64,000 nt of DNA from Hybos culiciformis. Taxonomy: Eukaryota; Arthropoda; Insecta; Diptera; Hybotidae. Positions 39,251 to 52,000 of this stretch are shown piece by piece. The stretch lies in the NCBI GenBank assembly GCA_964007475.1, contig OZ023273.1, forward strand, positions 23,857,557-23,921,556, in the 5' to 3' direction. The notes beneath the pieces are model-generated. The model did not search any database and was not told the origin of the DNA. It saw only the letters and a list, made by a program, of their open reading frames with translations. How positions within the stretch are numbered: position 1 is the first letter of the stretch; each line of letters opens with the position of its first letter. Made by a program: the position numbers and the translations under genes.

Positions 39251-39450
39251 GACGTAGCTCAGTGGAAGACTCTACATCACATTGAACACGGAAGGTTAAG
39301 CAACATCTCGTAGTGATAGAACTTAGATGGTTGCACATAAACAAATAAAAAAAAAAACAATATATAAAAAAAAAGCGAAAAAAAAAACAAAAAAAAAACA
39401 AAAAAAAAACAAAAAAAAAACAAAAAAAAACAAAAAAACAAAAAAAAGCA
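39251..39450 (+). mobile_element. Retroposon with 5S-rRNA-like region and A-rich tail
   Basis: The head (39251-39335) begins GACGTAGCTCAGTGGAAGAC, which looks like a tRNA A box. It continues AACACGGAAGGTTAAGCAAC and GAACTTAGATGG, which resemble the 5S rRNA segments CACCGAAGTTAAGCAAC and GTACTTGGATGG in the same order and similar spacing. An A-rich tail with (A)nC units follows to about 39450. This organisation fits a 5S-derived (SINE3-like) element or a truncated 5S pseudogene; it is too diverged and too short to be a working 5S gene. Confidence 0.5.
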
Positions 39451-39457
39451 ACAGTAA

Positions 39458-39606
39458 GTTGATTGTGGCAAAAATATATATGATTGCGGTAACAGTTTAG
39501 CATGAGTTTGCCACAATCAATAAATTGATTTTGGTAAAAATATATATTATTACAGTAAACGCTAACGTGAGGTTGCCACAACCATAAGTTGATTTCGGCA
39601 ACCGTC
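39458..39606. repeat. 65-bp tandem repeat, about 2.3 copies
   Basis: Copies start at 39458, 39524 and 39588 (partial). Each begins GTTGATT or ATTGATT, then TGGCAAAAATATATAT or a variant, and ends GGTTGCCACAA or similar. Units differ at about 20-25% of positions. The array directly follows the A-rich tail of the 5S-like retroposon. Confidence 0.75.
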
Positions 39607-40087
39607 AAATTTCTATTGTTGCATTTTACTATTACGGTAATAGATCTCTTCTCTCAGTGTACAAATAACACATTTAACAAAAAATTAGTAAAGTAAAACA
39701 ATAACGTGAACGTTCTCTCTTGTTCTTATGATAATTACCGGAATAGCCACTCAATATTTTGTGTCTGTCCCACGATATTTGACATCAAATTTAATATGAA
39801 AAATCATAAAATTATAATCTATCAACAGCAAAAAGATTTCATAATATCAAATATGAACTAACGTTTGAAAAAAAAAGAAAAAAAAAAATAGATCTCAATT
39901 TTTTATTTTTTAGATTCTTTTTACAAAAAAAAAAACTATAATGTACATATTTATTAAAATATCTATGTTTTAAATAATTGTGTTTCATATATAAATATAT
40001 CCCGCTTATGTAATTTTTAATAATAAACTTGATTTATAAACTTATAAGTATATATATAAGTGTATATAAATACTTATATATATGTGC

Positions 40088-40115
40088 ATATAATATATAT
40101 ATATATATATATGTA
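40088..40115. repeat. (TA)n microsatellite
   Basis: An uninterrupted run of alternating TA of about 24 bp, within a longer region of TATATA-rich sequence. Confidence 0.8.
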
Positions 40116-41026
40116 TGTTGTTAAAGTACTTAATTTACTTTCGGCCAAGGACAATAAAAATAAATTTTTATTAATTTAATGCATACATTTTTAGTTTGAT
40201 TTCCTTTGTTTCTCTTCTTTTTTTTTTTTACTTAATATAAATCTTTGAACTTTTTATCTTATGATTAACTACTGTCTAAATTCGATAATAATATTTAATA
40301 AAACTTTGTTGACATTTTTGATTTGGAAAATAAGATATATTTATCTACATTATAGGTATAAATAAAACATTATCAATTTGTAAAATTTAATTTTTTTTTC
40401 TTTCTTTCTTTTTTTTTTTTTTGAAAATTTTGACTGACAATGAAATTTGCTTCTATCATTTTATAATGAGGTTGAATATACAATTATATTTTTGTATATA
40501 AATAAATATACGCGCATTGCATACAATTTTTTATACATAGGTCGGTATAAATTTTAATGTATGTACAACATATTTCTTGCGTAGGCAGGTAAACAATAAA
40601 TTTTTAATTTTATATACCTAAATGAAAATAACTAATAAATAAACCCTTATAAAAACATTATTATTTTTGCTGATGACGTAATCAATATTTTGTTTTAATT
40701 CTATCTATTTTTAGATATACCTAAACGCTAAATCCTTTGTTTTCAAGGTTACACAAAACTAATGGTTTTAGTTATTGCAAAAAATAAAAAATAAAATGAA
40801 AACTTATCTATGAATACCATTTTTATACATGATTTAATTTTTAGTTCAGAATTTTTGTTTGTAGGTAAATTTAATTGAAATTTTACAACACTGATATTAT
40901 GTAGGTTCTCAGAAACTGATTTTGGTCAAATTTATTTCTAAACTTCATTAATGACAAACATTTTTTTTAACATATTGTCATTTCTAGACTAAACTGTAAA
41001 ATTAATAGCTTTGTTAGATTAGAAAT

Positions 41027-41227
41027 CTATTCTTTGATTAAATAATATATGCAAATATGAATACCAAAATTACAGATAGACAAATCAAAGTGGCACATAC
41101 AATTTGGAATCAATATGTCAATTGCGAAAGAAACTGTTAAATCAAATACAAGAAAAGCTAATAGGTACCCAAAATAAGACCACCATGCGTTGTTCTTGAT
41201 TTTTAAATTTTGTACTGATCCACCCAC
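41027..41227 (-). other. Unidentified open frame with membrane-like segment
   Basis: A 66-codon frame begins with GTG rather than ATG and reads NAWWSYFGYLLAFLVFDLTV in its middle, a plausible membrane helix preceded by Trp-Trp. In AT-rich DNA, hydrophobic chance frames are common, and no conserved family is recognised. A weak acceptor (aaattag) lies just upstream. Confidence 0.18.
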
Positions 41228-44200
41228 CTACTAATTTTTATTAGAATCTATTTAATCTTTAATAAAAAAAATTATTTAAACCCTTGGCTGGTTGGAACCC
41301 GAAGTGATAGAATCTCAACTTTGAGTCGATGTGAAAATGAATTTGATTGCAAATGCTTGGCTTGGTCAAAAGTTATGAGCATTTAGTGGCGGATGGATGG
41401 ACATTTAATGAAAACAAATACTTCGTTTTTGCAAAACGGGCTTAAATAAAAAAAATTTAATTGAAAGAATCACTAACCATAATATCATTAAATTTTGATT
41501 ACATTTCATTAATAATTCATTTTTTTAAAGTTAGCGAAAAAGCTGAAAGGATATTCGATTATAAACTTCATTAATTTATTAATAATTAATATTAATTAAG
41601 TTTATTTTAATTTAAAATAAACATTTAAGCATTTTTTTTTTTTACTATTAGCAGGTATAGGTAGTTAATTTTGATAAGCTTTTTTTGTCATCACAATCAC
41701 ATGTGTACTCTACTTAAATCTAGATATACATACTAAAATTAATGATGTGTATAGAATCAAAATTTATTTGCTCATTATTTCATTAACAACAACGGTGCAC
41801 GTGTTTATTAAAATTTTAATTTAAAAAATAAAAATTTTTATCGCACAATAACATTTATGGATGTTATATTATAGGTTTATAGGTATGTTCATGAATGTGT
41901 GAATTAAAAAATATACATACCATAATAAAACATACAAGATTAAAGTCTCATTGTGGTGATTTTTTTTTCTTTTTAATTTTAATCTCTATTTCCTAATTAA
42001 CATAAAAAGCTTTTCTTCATCACGTCAAAATTAAAGTTGTCGACAAAAATTTACATATATATAATATAAACTAAAATTTTACATGGAAATTATGCTAATT
42101 ATTTTTAGTTAGGGTAAATATACATAGTGTCTAAGATCAGACAAAAATTATTATCTAACTTATTTGTGGCCTTCTTTATTAAATTGAAAAAATTTGTTTT
42201 TTTGTAATATTAAAGTTTTTGTCTAATTGAAATTGAATTCTATGTACTAACGACAGCATTCATTGGAAGAAGAGGTTTTAGAATAAGCTTATTGTATTTT
42301 TGTCGGTTGGACACTTTCGAGATTTAATAAATGCTCACTTATTATTCATATGAGTTTGAAACAAATCGAAATTGCGCTGCATTGCGAATCAATTGCATGT
42401 GTGACGATTAATAAATATTGTTTTAAGTTTTAGCTGATAAAAATAATGATATAAGGCAAATTATAATGGGTATACTTTCTTAATAATACTTATTTAAAAT
42501 ATGAGAGTTTTAATTAACAAAAAAATTAATAATCTCGTGAAGTTGTAATAAGTAATTAAACTTTCAAATTGGTATTTTTTTTTTCTAAATAAAATTTTTA
42601 ATTAGATAATAAATAAATTATTGTATAAGTAGGTAAATGTTTTTTTCATGTGATTTTGATTGAATATTTTTCCAATAATTTTCTCATTTATTACTCCCAT
42701 TTTTATTGATTTTTTTATGTGCTAAATATTGATAGTTTTACATTATGAATTATTGTAAAGAATGGAGGTCAATTAAAAATTTCATAGTGATGTAATATAG
42801 TCAAATCAATTATAACATTGCTTCATTTTATTTTATTTATAATAAAATCGTCTTACCACTAAGTACTAATAACTTCATAATAAAATATAGTCAGAAAAAC
42901 TATTATTTTCTTACTAAGTACATATTTTCGAAATTTTATTTAATGAATCAAAAATTTTGAGTTTTCCATTGGGCCAATAAACTTCTCGGTATATGAAAGG
43001 CCAAATTTATATATATTTCAAGTGTAGATAATTTGAATGCTTCTTACTTTGCGGAGTTTTTTCCAACAAATGAGAGATAGTTTAATCTAATGTGTGATAA
43101 ATTTGCTGGTTTATAAAAAGAAAAATTTTTCTCTAAAACATTTATAAATTTATATAAATCAAGATTATATTCAGCATTTATCGTCCAAATTTTGTAAAAT
43201 TTTTGATAATTTATAGTTCATAGCACATTCGCTTTCAAAATACTGGTCAATTTCAAAAATATAGTATTTGAAGATAAACATATATTTAAATATGAATCAT
43301 TACTGACAAATTTTGACTTAAATTAGTTTTAACTAGAAATTATATTTGTTTTGATTTCAATTTATTTTGAAAAAAGTAAATATTGTTAAAATTTTGTTTA
43401 CTTAATAATATTTTATTCGGATTTGATAATGTTATTTTTTATATATATATTAAATGAATAAATAAATAAATTATTTATTTCTATTGAAAATTCAAATTAA
43501 CAAAATTTTACGTCATTTCATATACAGCATATTTAATTACTTTCGCTTCAAAAATTATAGAGAATTTGATACTAATATAGCAATAAAAAATAATATTTTC
43601 GATTAATTTTTTTCTACTTGTGATGTCACATTTTTTATCTGACGCTTGACCACAATAGCTTATCAATTTTCTTTTAAGTTTTTCTAATTGAATTCCAGTA
43701 GTATGTTTGAGAGTTTAGTTATTATAGATTCTTATTATTTTATTTTGATTAATAAGAGGCTGTGGCTTTAAAAGATTGTCCGTATTTTTAAATTAATTGT
43801 AATTTAATTCACTTATTGCATTGTTAAAAAAATTATTTCTAAATAAATATGATTAATAAGCCGACGAGATTCGAATGTTAAATTAAATTTATAGCACGGT
43901 ATATATAAATGGGTAAACAAGTTCTATTTTTTACTTCTACAAATTAAATTAAATCTCTATCAAAGTAATTAACCTTTCGGAAGTTCAATTACCAACTTGT
44001 TTTTTCAAATGCGTTTCGACTGATTAGACTTTGTATAATACATTTTTCAAAGATAGTTAATATAAATGGTTTTTTTTTTTTTTTTCAAAACGATTAGGCT
44101 CCATTTGGCACTTTTATTCATATTTTGATCTTATATAATACAGAACAGAGTTGAATTTTTATGTACTTTTCTTCAAATTTATTCTAAAAAATATAAAAGA

Positions 44201-47200
44201 AAGTACTTATTTGTATTTTGTTTTATTCATATTCTTATATTTTTAATAAATAGTAAATGAATTTCTATTGTTTATTTGAGCATATTTTATATGTGAACAT
44301 AAAATCTTAATATCTATAAAAAAATATGTATATAATGTTTATTATTTCATTATTTTTCATTCTAATGAAATTATAATTTCATATAACGAAAACGTGTTCA
44401 GGATTTATTTTCTTCAAAAAATCAAAATAATGTTCTTTCTATGTATGAAGCACGTTCACTGTAGAAAAAAAATAAATGTCTGACGTTTTCCTCTTTCATC
44501 AAAGAAATACCTAAAAAGAATACAAATTTTTAATTATTTATTAATGATTGATATAAAAATTTAAAGTGAGATGTTATAAAATTTTCCTTCGGCTTAATAC
44601 GAGAAAAAAGTTTAGTTTGAGATAATAATAAAATAAACGAAACATTAGTTGGTTCAGAGAGTTTCTGGAAATTTAATTTATTTGATAGCGTTAACAAATT
44701 TCAAGGACCTAAATTCAAAAATTCACCAAAAAATTTTTATATTATTTTTTAAATCAATATAATTTTTTATAAGTTATTGATAAGCTCAAATTTGTTGAAG
44801 TCAAAAGAAACTGTATACATCCTTCTCCGATACTTCAAAACATAGTTCAAATCGGACTTGTATTTGATAGAGTTTAGTAAGATTATTTATTTTAATAACG
44901 AGAAAAAATAGCCCGTTTTCCATAAAAAATTTCAAAACGGACTGTACTTTTTCATTAAAAATGCTTCTAATGAACCAGGGAATTAATTTTTATTCTTTAA
45001 ACTTTCACCTCGATTAAAATGTGGGTTTTATCATTTCGAGTCTCAAAGTTGAGGTTCTCAGCCACCATCTAAGGGTTTTTACATTTTTTAATTTTTTTGA
45101 AGGCTTAAATGAATTCTGATTAAAATAAGTATGTGGCTAAATAGATGAAGATTAGAGGAACTTAGAAAAATGGTAAGGCCCAAATATCATTTGCTTTATT
45201 ATCATTTTGTATAGTTCAAATACTTGAATCAAAAAATTTTTCAAAGAAACCTAGGAATTTTTTTCAAGAGATTTTCAATTTGTTTAAGATTTCTTGAAAA
45301 CATAGTAAAGTTCTTGTGTGGAACATCAAATAATAAATTGAAATTATTTAAAACTTATATAAAATAGAAAAAATTATTATTTTAATTAATTTATAAGCAT
45401 ATCCAAGGAGATGACAAAAATATCTGCTTGGGATAAAGAATAAAGGATCTTAAAATGAATAAAATTTTTATATAAATTTGAACAAACAAAAATTTTATTT
45501 TTATCAATTTTTATTTTATTTTTTTTTCAAAAGCTTACGTAATATTTTTCAATTTCAATTTTAGTATTAATTGTTTTTTGGTTTTATCTAAATAACATGT
45601 TACTTCTATTTCTTATTTAAATCCTATAAATAAAAAAAATAATTATGAACTACTGAATAATTATATTTTTTTAAAATTCAATTAGTTAAACATACTAAAT
45701 TTTTAATTTACTTATTACAAATCTTCATTGATATATTAATTTTTGAGATTGTATTAGTAAAGGTACTAATTAAATAATTAAATTATTTATTATGTAAAAT
45801 TAATTAGAACTTAAAGTAATTGACGTGAAAAGCTTTCAATTATTTACAATATAACAAAATTATATAATTTATTTCATTAATAGAAATTCGTTTTATTATT
45901 ATGTTTCTTATATAATATGAATTTTATCACTTCAGAAGTAAAGGTACCTATACTGATTGAGTGCATAATTTTTTTGTCCAATTTCGATCGATATACAAGA
46001 ATTATTAGGAAATATAATAACTATCCAAAGTTTTAGACAACTGATTTTTTTTTTAAATTCAAACATTTGTTTTCCTCACTCTAAGTTGTAAGATATTATG
46101 TACATGTTCATTTATCTAGATTTCCTTTCAGTAAGTTTATTTATAACAACTAAATTAATTATAAAAAAAAAAATAAAACTTTCTATAACATTTTCATTGA
46201 TAAACCAATTAATTTACAATACTGACTTACTTATACATTTTACCTTTTTTTATTTCGCAAAAACTTTGTGTGTGCAAAATATCGTGTCAAAGGATCAATT
46301 TTATTATAAAAGACCTGTGTCCTTGATTACTCATTAAATATAAAGTATAGGAAAAAAAAAATAGAAAGAAAAAAAAATTATAATGTTTCCTTGGGGAAAT
46401 GTTAAAAACCTATAACCATTATTATGAAAGAAATAATAATAATAAAAATAAAAAATAAAAATAGCTATTTAATATCTTGCCCCCCTTTTAGTGAAACCTA
46501 TACAATAAATACTTTAAATGGATATATAGGATGTGTCTGAAATCGAAAAATAGTGTACATTAGTTTACATATCTCTATATATATACACATTATATACATT
46601 TATTTGTACAATTTTATGTATGTGGAATTTTATTTAATATTTTATTTATGTACTTAATTTATTGTTATTTAATGAACAACAGGTATTAATAATTATCAAA
46701 GGATTTCATTATTCGCTGATTATGTTTGTTTCATGTTATATAAATTTAACGTTTAAATATAATTTGAAAAAAAAAAACGTAAGAAAATAAATAAATACCT
46801 AAAACAATATTCTATTCTCCACAAATCACTAATTGAACCGTTTATTTTGAAAGTGGTTTAAATCCATTTTTCAAAAAAAATAGTTAATGATAACAATAAG
46901 CACAATAGTATATATTCTTTTTATTTATAAACAATTTTAGTCTAGTATCATTAAAACCGATTTGATTTTGACACTTGAAAATTAGCTTATGGAAATATTA
47001 ATGTTTATTTTTAAATCAATTCAAACACAAAACCTTAAATATCTCAATACAAGAACAAATGGACTTAAACCACTTTCAGAATAAACGGCTCAATTATAGG
47101 AAAATGTTAAAATTTTCAATTACCACAGAAAGATACTTATTTTTCGTAACCACAATTATTGTTAATATTTTTTTAATTAGCTATATATCTTATAATAATA

Positions 47201-50200
47201 TTAAAAAAATAAACCTACATATATTATGTTATTTATTTATTTATTTATTTCATTTACTAGAATTTACATCTTACAAATAATACTTAGGATTATTAAATCT
47301 ACAATAATCAATTCATTGTAATTAAATTTAATAAAAAATTAAAGATTAACAACTTTTTTTTATTCAAGTTACATGGTCTTAGTTTGCATTAATATTATTC
47401 GACATTAAATAGATTTATTTCGATTCGACTATAAAAGTAGTTTGAGTTTGAACTACCTTGCTTTTTTTTTGGGGTTACTATTTAGATTGTTTGAACATTT
47501 TTTAACTAATTATTTTTCCTAATTATATTAATTTTCTGAAAGATAGAACCACTCACTATACATAAACTTTATATTGAAAATTTAATTAAAAAAATATATA
47601 TTCAGGTTCACACCTGATATAAAAGTTTTTATGTATTTATGTGTTGTATATCTATAATTAAAAGTATATGTAAATTAAAATAAATATAAAATTTTTAAAC
47701 ACACAAAGGAGTTGTCATTAAGAAAACTTGGGTTTAACCCTTTTGAGAGCAAAGGTGAGGTCAGTATTATTGTAGCATATTCAAAAAAATTGTGTATATA
47801 AATTTATTTAAGAATATAATTTGAAAATCATAAATAGTATTTAATTGGAACGTATAATAGTTTATTATAATGAATACAAAAATTTTCCACAACCAAAGTG
47901 TAAATACGCAATTGAAAAATAAAGAAAATCTTAGACAACTTAAGAATCAAAGTATTATTCATTTTGATTTGAAGACACAACAGAAATTAATATAAAATTG
48001 CTATTAAGATTTGTAATCAAAAATCTGCAAATAACTATCAAACATAATATATATTGTTATCAATTTTTTTTTTTTTTTAAATATAACATTTTGAGCAATT
48101 AAATATTTTTACGAGTTTTTGTTTTTATGATTTAATTACGCTGAGTAAAAATTCGAATATACGACAAATATAGCACAAATAATATCTAAAATTTCTTTTT
48201 TTTAGGCCATTAAAAATTTAATACATTTTATGTTATATAGGTATATATATCGATTTTGAAATTCAACATTTTCAATATCTATAAAAAACATAAAATAATA
48301 AGTTCTTAGCTGGGTATTTTTTTTTAAACTCATATAGAAATCATAATAAGAATAAATATTTCACACCTTATTGACAGTAAAATTATTTATTTGTCAAATA
48401 ATAAAGAAAATAGTGAAAAATAATAAATAAACAAACAAAAAAAAAACTACCTATAGAAAATTAAAATAAAAATGATAAAAATTTAATTAAAAATTTATAT
48501 TTCTGTTTTTTTTTTTAACTCTATATGAAACTTTTTTAACTCTATATGAAATTTTAATTTAAAATTACTACTTATTAGAAACGCACATTTTTTTTTTACA
48601 TACATAAATCGTAACTTTTTACAAATTTATATTATGTCATAGCGGAAACGGAAAATTTTTGCTGAAAATTCTTTTCAAAGAAACATAGAATTGTTAGAGG
48701 ATTGTTTTTTATATGTGTATTTTAATAACTGAGAGGAATTTTTTTTTTAAATAAAAAAATATAATAATAAAATTGTCTATTAAATCCAAAACATTAAGAA
48801 TTTGTCACGAAAAAATAATTTTATTTTTCGTTCCATAAAAAAAAAAAAAAAAAAAAGTATTTATAATTTAGTATATGTATTCATATTACAAACATATTCT
48901 TTTTGCCTTGAAAAATTAAGCGGCCTGTTGTTGCCTCCCGCGCTTTCTTTTCTTCTAATCCAAATACAACGAGCTTTTAATATTGCACAAAATTTTATTT
49001 ATTTATTTAGATATTTTTATTTTTTAAAGGAAAGATATATTTATGCATATGATATAAATATTATGTAAAATATAATGTAGATGTACGTAAAAGTTTTTTT
49101 TTTTTTTTAATTTTTTTTTCTCAAGAATATAAATTTGTTAAAATGTTTTAAATTAATAATATGATTACTATTAATCGGAAGCAGTCAATTTGCAAGACGA
49201 TAAATATATGTGCCAGATATACACATGATTTTTATTATTATTGTTATTTTATTATTATCATTATTATAAAATATGTACATATATTTATAACGTTTTAGAT
49301 TTAGTGTAAAAGATGGAAAATTTGGTTTGAAAAAGAAATTAATGTTGTGCCAGTTATGACAATGATATGCCAGATTTTGTTTATTTTGTTAATTTCTTTT
49401 TTGTTTACTTCCTCCAGGGTCAATCAAAATTAATGCACTGTCAGTATCAGACAATTTTAATAATAGTTTAACAGTGACTTTCAGTCAAATTGGTTCACTT
49501 CGAAATAAAAATAATATATATTTGAAAAAAAAAAAAAAATATTGAAATAATTCCGTGATTTTTTTTTATTTATTATTTTGTTTATTTTTTATTAAGTATA
49601 ACATGGAAAATATATATAAGAAAAATTTATTATTATACTTTATTTATTTATTTTTTTTTTATTACTAAATTAATTTAATAGCTTAATGCTGCTTTAGGTA
49701 AATTATTTAGATTTTGCAAAATAAGTCCCGTCGATGATAAATCAAATTTTCCATTTCTAGAACAAGTTTTTATTTGCAAATGATGCTAGGTTTAAAAACA
49801 AATTATATATTAGCAATTCAATGATGCGTGTAAACTTTTATTTAGATAGAACACTAAACTATTTTACGTCTTCGGTTCGTATTATTTTCAATAGGTTTTA
49901 AGGCTACTTAGCTGTTACAATTTTCGATTAAATTTACATAATACAATTAATATTATTTTTCTATTTTAACTATATTAGATAAGATTGCGTTGAATTAATT
50001 TCGATAATTTAGCTGTTTGAAGAAATTTTTTTAATTATTTGTATGTTGTCTATTGTTGATGTTTTTATAGAATAAAAATTATTTAAAATTAAATATATGT
50101 ATGTGCCATGTGCCCTAAAAGAATTAAATTATTAATTAAGCACAATACAACCTCCTTAATCGCCACAGTTTTATTTTTAACAAAAAAAAACTGGACGAAC

Positions 50201-51904
50201 TATGAAACACATTTATGCATCATATCTCATTTAGAAAATCTTTTATGTAATCCTTAACAAAAGAGTAAAAAAAAAGGATGCATTTGAAACATATAAATAG
50301 AAAAATAGTGATGGAAAAATATGTTCCACTGTCATTTTAACTATGTTGAAAAAATAGAATATAATAATAATAATATAGAAATGAATAAAAAATTTTCCTT
50401 ATTACATAAAGTGTATACGTATATTATAATTATTGTTTTCATTTAGATCAATGATAATATATTCAATGTAAATATGTATAAATTTCTACTTTTGAAATAA
50501 GTAAAATATTTCTATTCAAAAAGTTAATATTTATATTTATGTTATATTTAATAAATACATAATATTAAGGTTAATTTAAAGAATACGTACGTATATATTA
50601 ATAGTGACATTGTTAGTAATTTTTTTTTTTATATAGAAACATGGCGAAAGCTTTTTCTTTTTAAACAAGGTGTTTAACTTTATTGCATTATTGTTTAATA
50701 GTAAGTATTTGCGAGTCCTAAAAATACCAAATTCTCCATAACTTAAGTCTTAAATTTTTTTTTTACTCAGATAGTAGTACACGGTTTAAAATATATATTT
50801 TCTATGGGTTCTCAACAAGATTGAAGAGTAAATTGTTTTATTTCTCAAACTATGATTTTTGATTCCAAAACTACTTAATTAAATACATCATTAATCTAAG
50901 AAACTAGTTTGAGTTTTACTAATATAAAGTTTCTCATAAATCAAACCATTTTCATCCTTTTGGAAGTAGCAAAATTTTTATATGAAATTTTCGTGTATCC
51001 ATTTCGAACTAAAAGCTATAAATTGCTTGGAAACAAAGTTATAAAGGTGTCGTTATGCTTTTTTTTGTGCTGTAGGAAAATTCTTTGATGGGTCTTAATG
51101 AAAAAAACCCTTCTTTTTTTTTATCGAAAACGAGATTAATATATGGTGGTCCAAATGAGATCAGTTTATATAAAAGCAGCGATTTGAACGAAAAAGTGGA
51201 CTTATAGTTTGTTTTGCTGTCCTATCTGAACAATTAACTTTTTCGATTTATCTAATAAACCTTTCATCAAAGATATTATCTTGACGAACCCAACAAAGCT
51301 TAAACTTCCTATATTAAATATAAAATCAGCAATTCACATTGATAATGTAAGTTTTTGTTCTCAATTTTTATTTTTTCCATTCGCAAAGTATAACTAACGT
51401 GCCATTTTTAAAGCAATTTATATCAATTTAAATTACATTTTATTTATTTCTTATTATGTTCTAGATTTATGAAATAAAAATGTAAGGTTTCTTTCAGACA
51501 ATAATAAAAAAAAAATAAAAATATCCAAAGCACTTTTATTATTTTACCTACACACCATTGTGAATTTATTGTAAAATTTCATTGTTATTAACATTAAAAT
51601 GTAAAATTTATGATAGGCTTATCCCCTATTCTAAAATTTAAAATAAAAAGATTATATTGGTGAAAAGGGAAATATAGCTTTAAAGCTCTCACGGGACACG
51701 GAAACACAAAATTTTTTTTCAGTCTTCCTTTCGAAGGTAAAATTTTTTTTTATTTATTTTCCTGTAAGACTTTTTCAATATAAATGATAATTTTTGTTTG
51801 TATGCAAAATATTTCATAAATTCAGAGTTATCATTTGTAACAAATTGCTTATTATAATTTAATTCGTTATTTCAAGTATAAAGACCTAAAAATGCTCAGG
51901 AAAA

Positions 51905-52000
51905 GAATTGGCGCTGGACAACTTATCGTTTTTCAGTTTCAGTTTACGGTGCCGGCGTCGATTTCGGTCTCTGCCATAACGTTGCTTTAGTAATTTATTT
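51905..52000 (+). promoter_or_regulatory. CpG-rich islet with Inr-like motifs
   Basis: TCAGTTTCAGTT contains two copies of the arthropod initiator TCAGTT, followed by ACGGTGCCGGCGTCGATTTC and GGTCTCTGCC, including a TCGGTCT motif like the insect promoter-proximal pause element. No ATG-bearing ORF follows closely. It could be a promoter or a 5'UTR exon; a short splice acceptor reading is also possible. Confidence 0.3.

Larger units (their letters stand above)
39607..51904. other. Long AT-rich non-coding region
   Basis: Sequence near 41279-41330 and the inverse of 45040-45080 share AAACCCTT and CTCAACTTTGAG with similar spacing, perhaps inverted copies of one old repeat. A GC-rich patch at 48915-48955 (CGGCCTGTTGTTGCCTCCCG) is unexplained. 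No gene is supported. Confidence 0.4.

Noticed and set aside
39246..39608. A 120-codon minus-strand open frame, the longest in the window
   Set aside because: It is made by translating the A-rich tail of the 5S-like retroposon (runs of Phe with Cys and Val) plus flanking repeat DNA.
49430..49545. SIKINALSVSDNFNNSLTVT... frame after cttcctccag
   Set aside because: The frame is about 40 codons, runs into an A homopolymer and has no donor or recognisable family.
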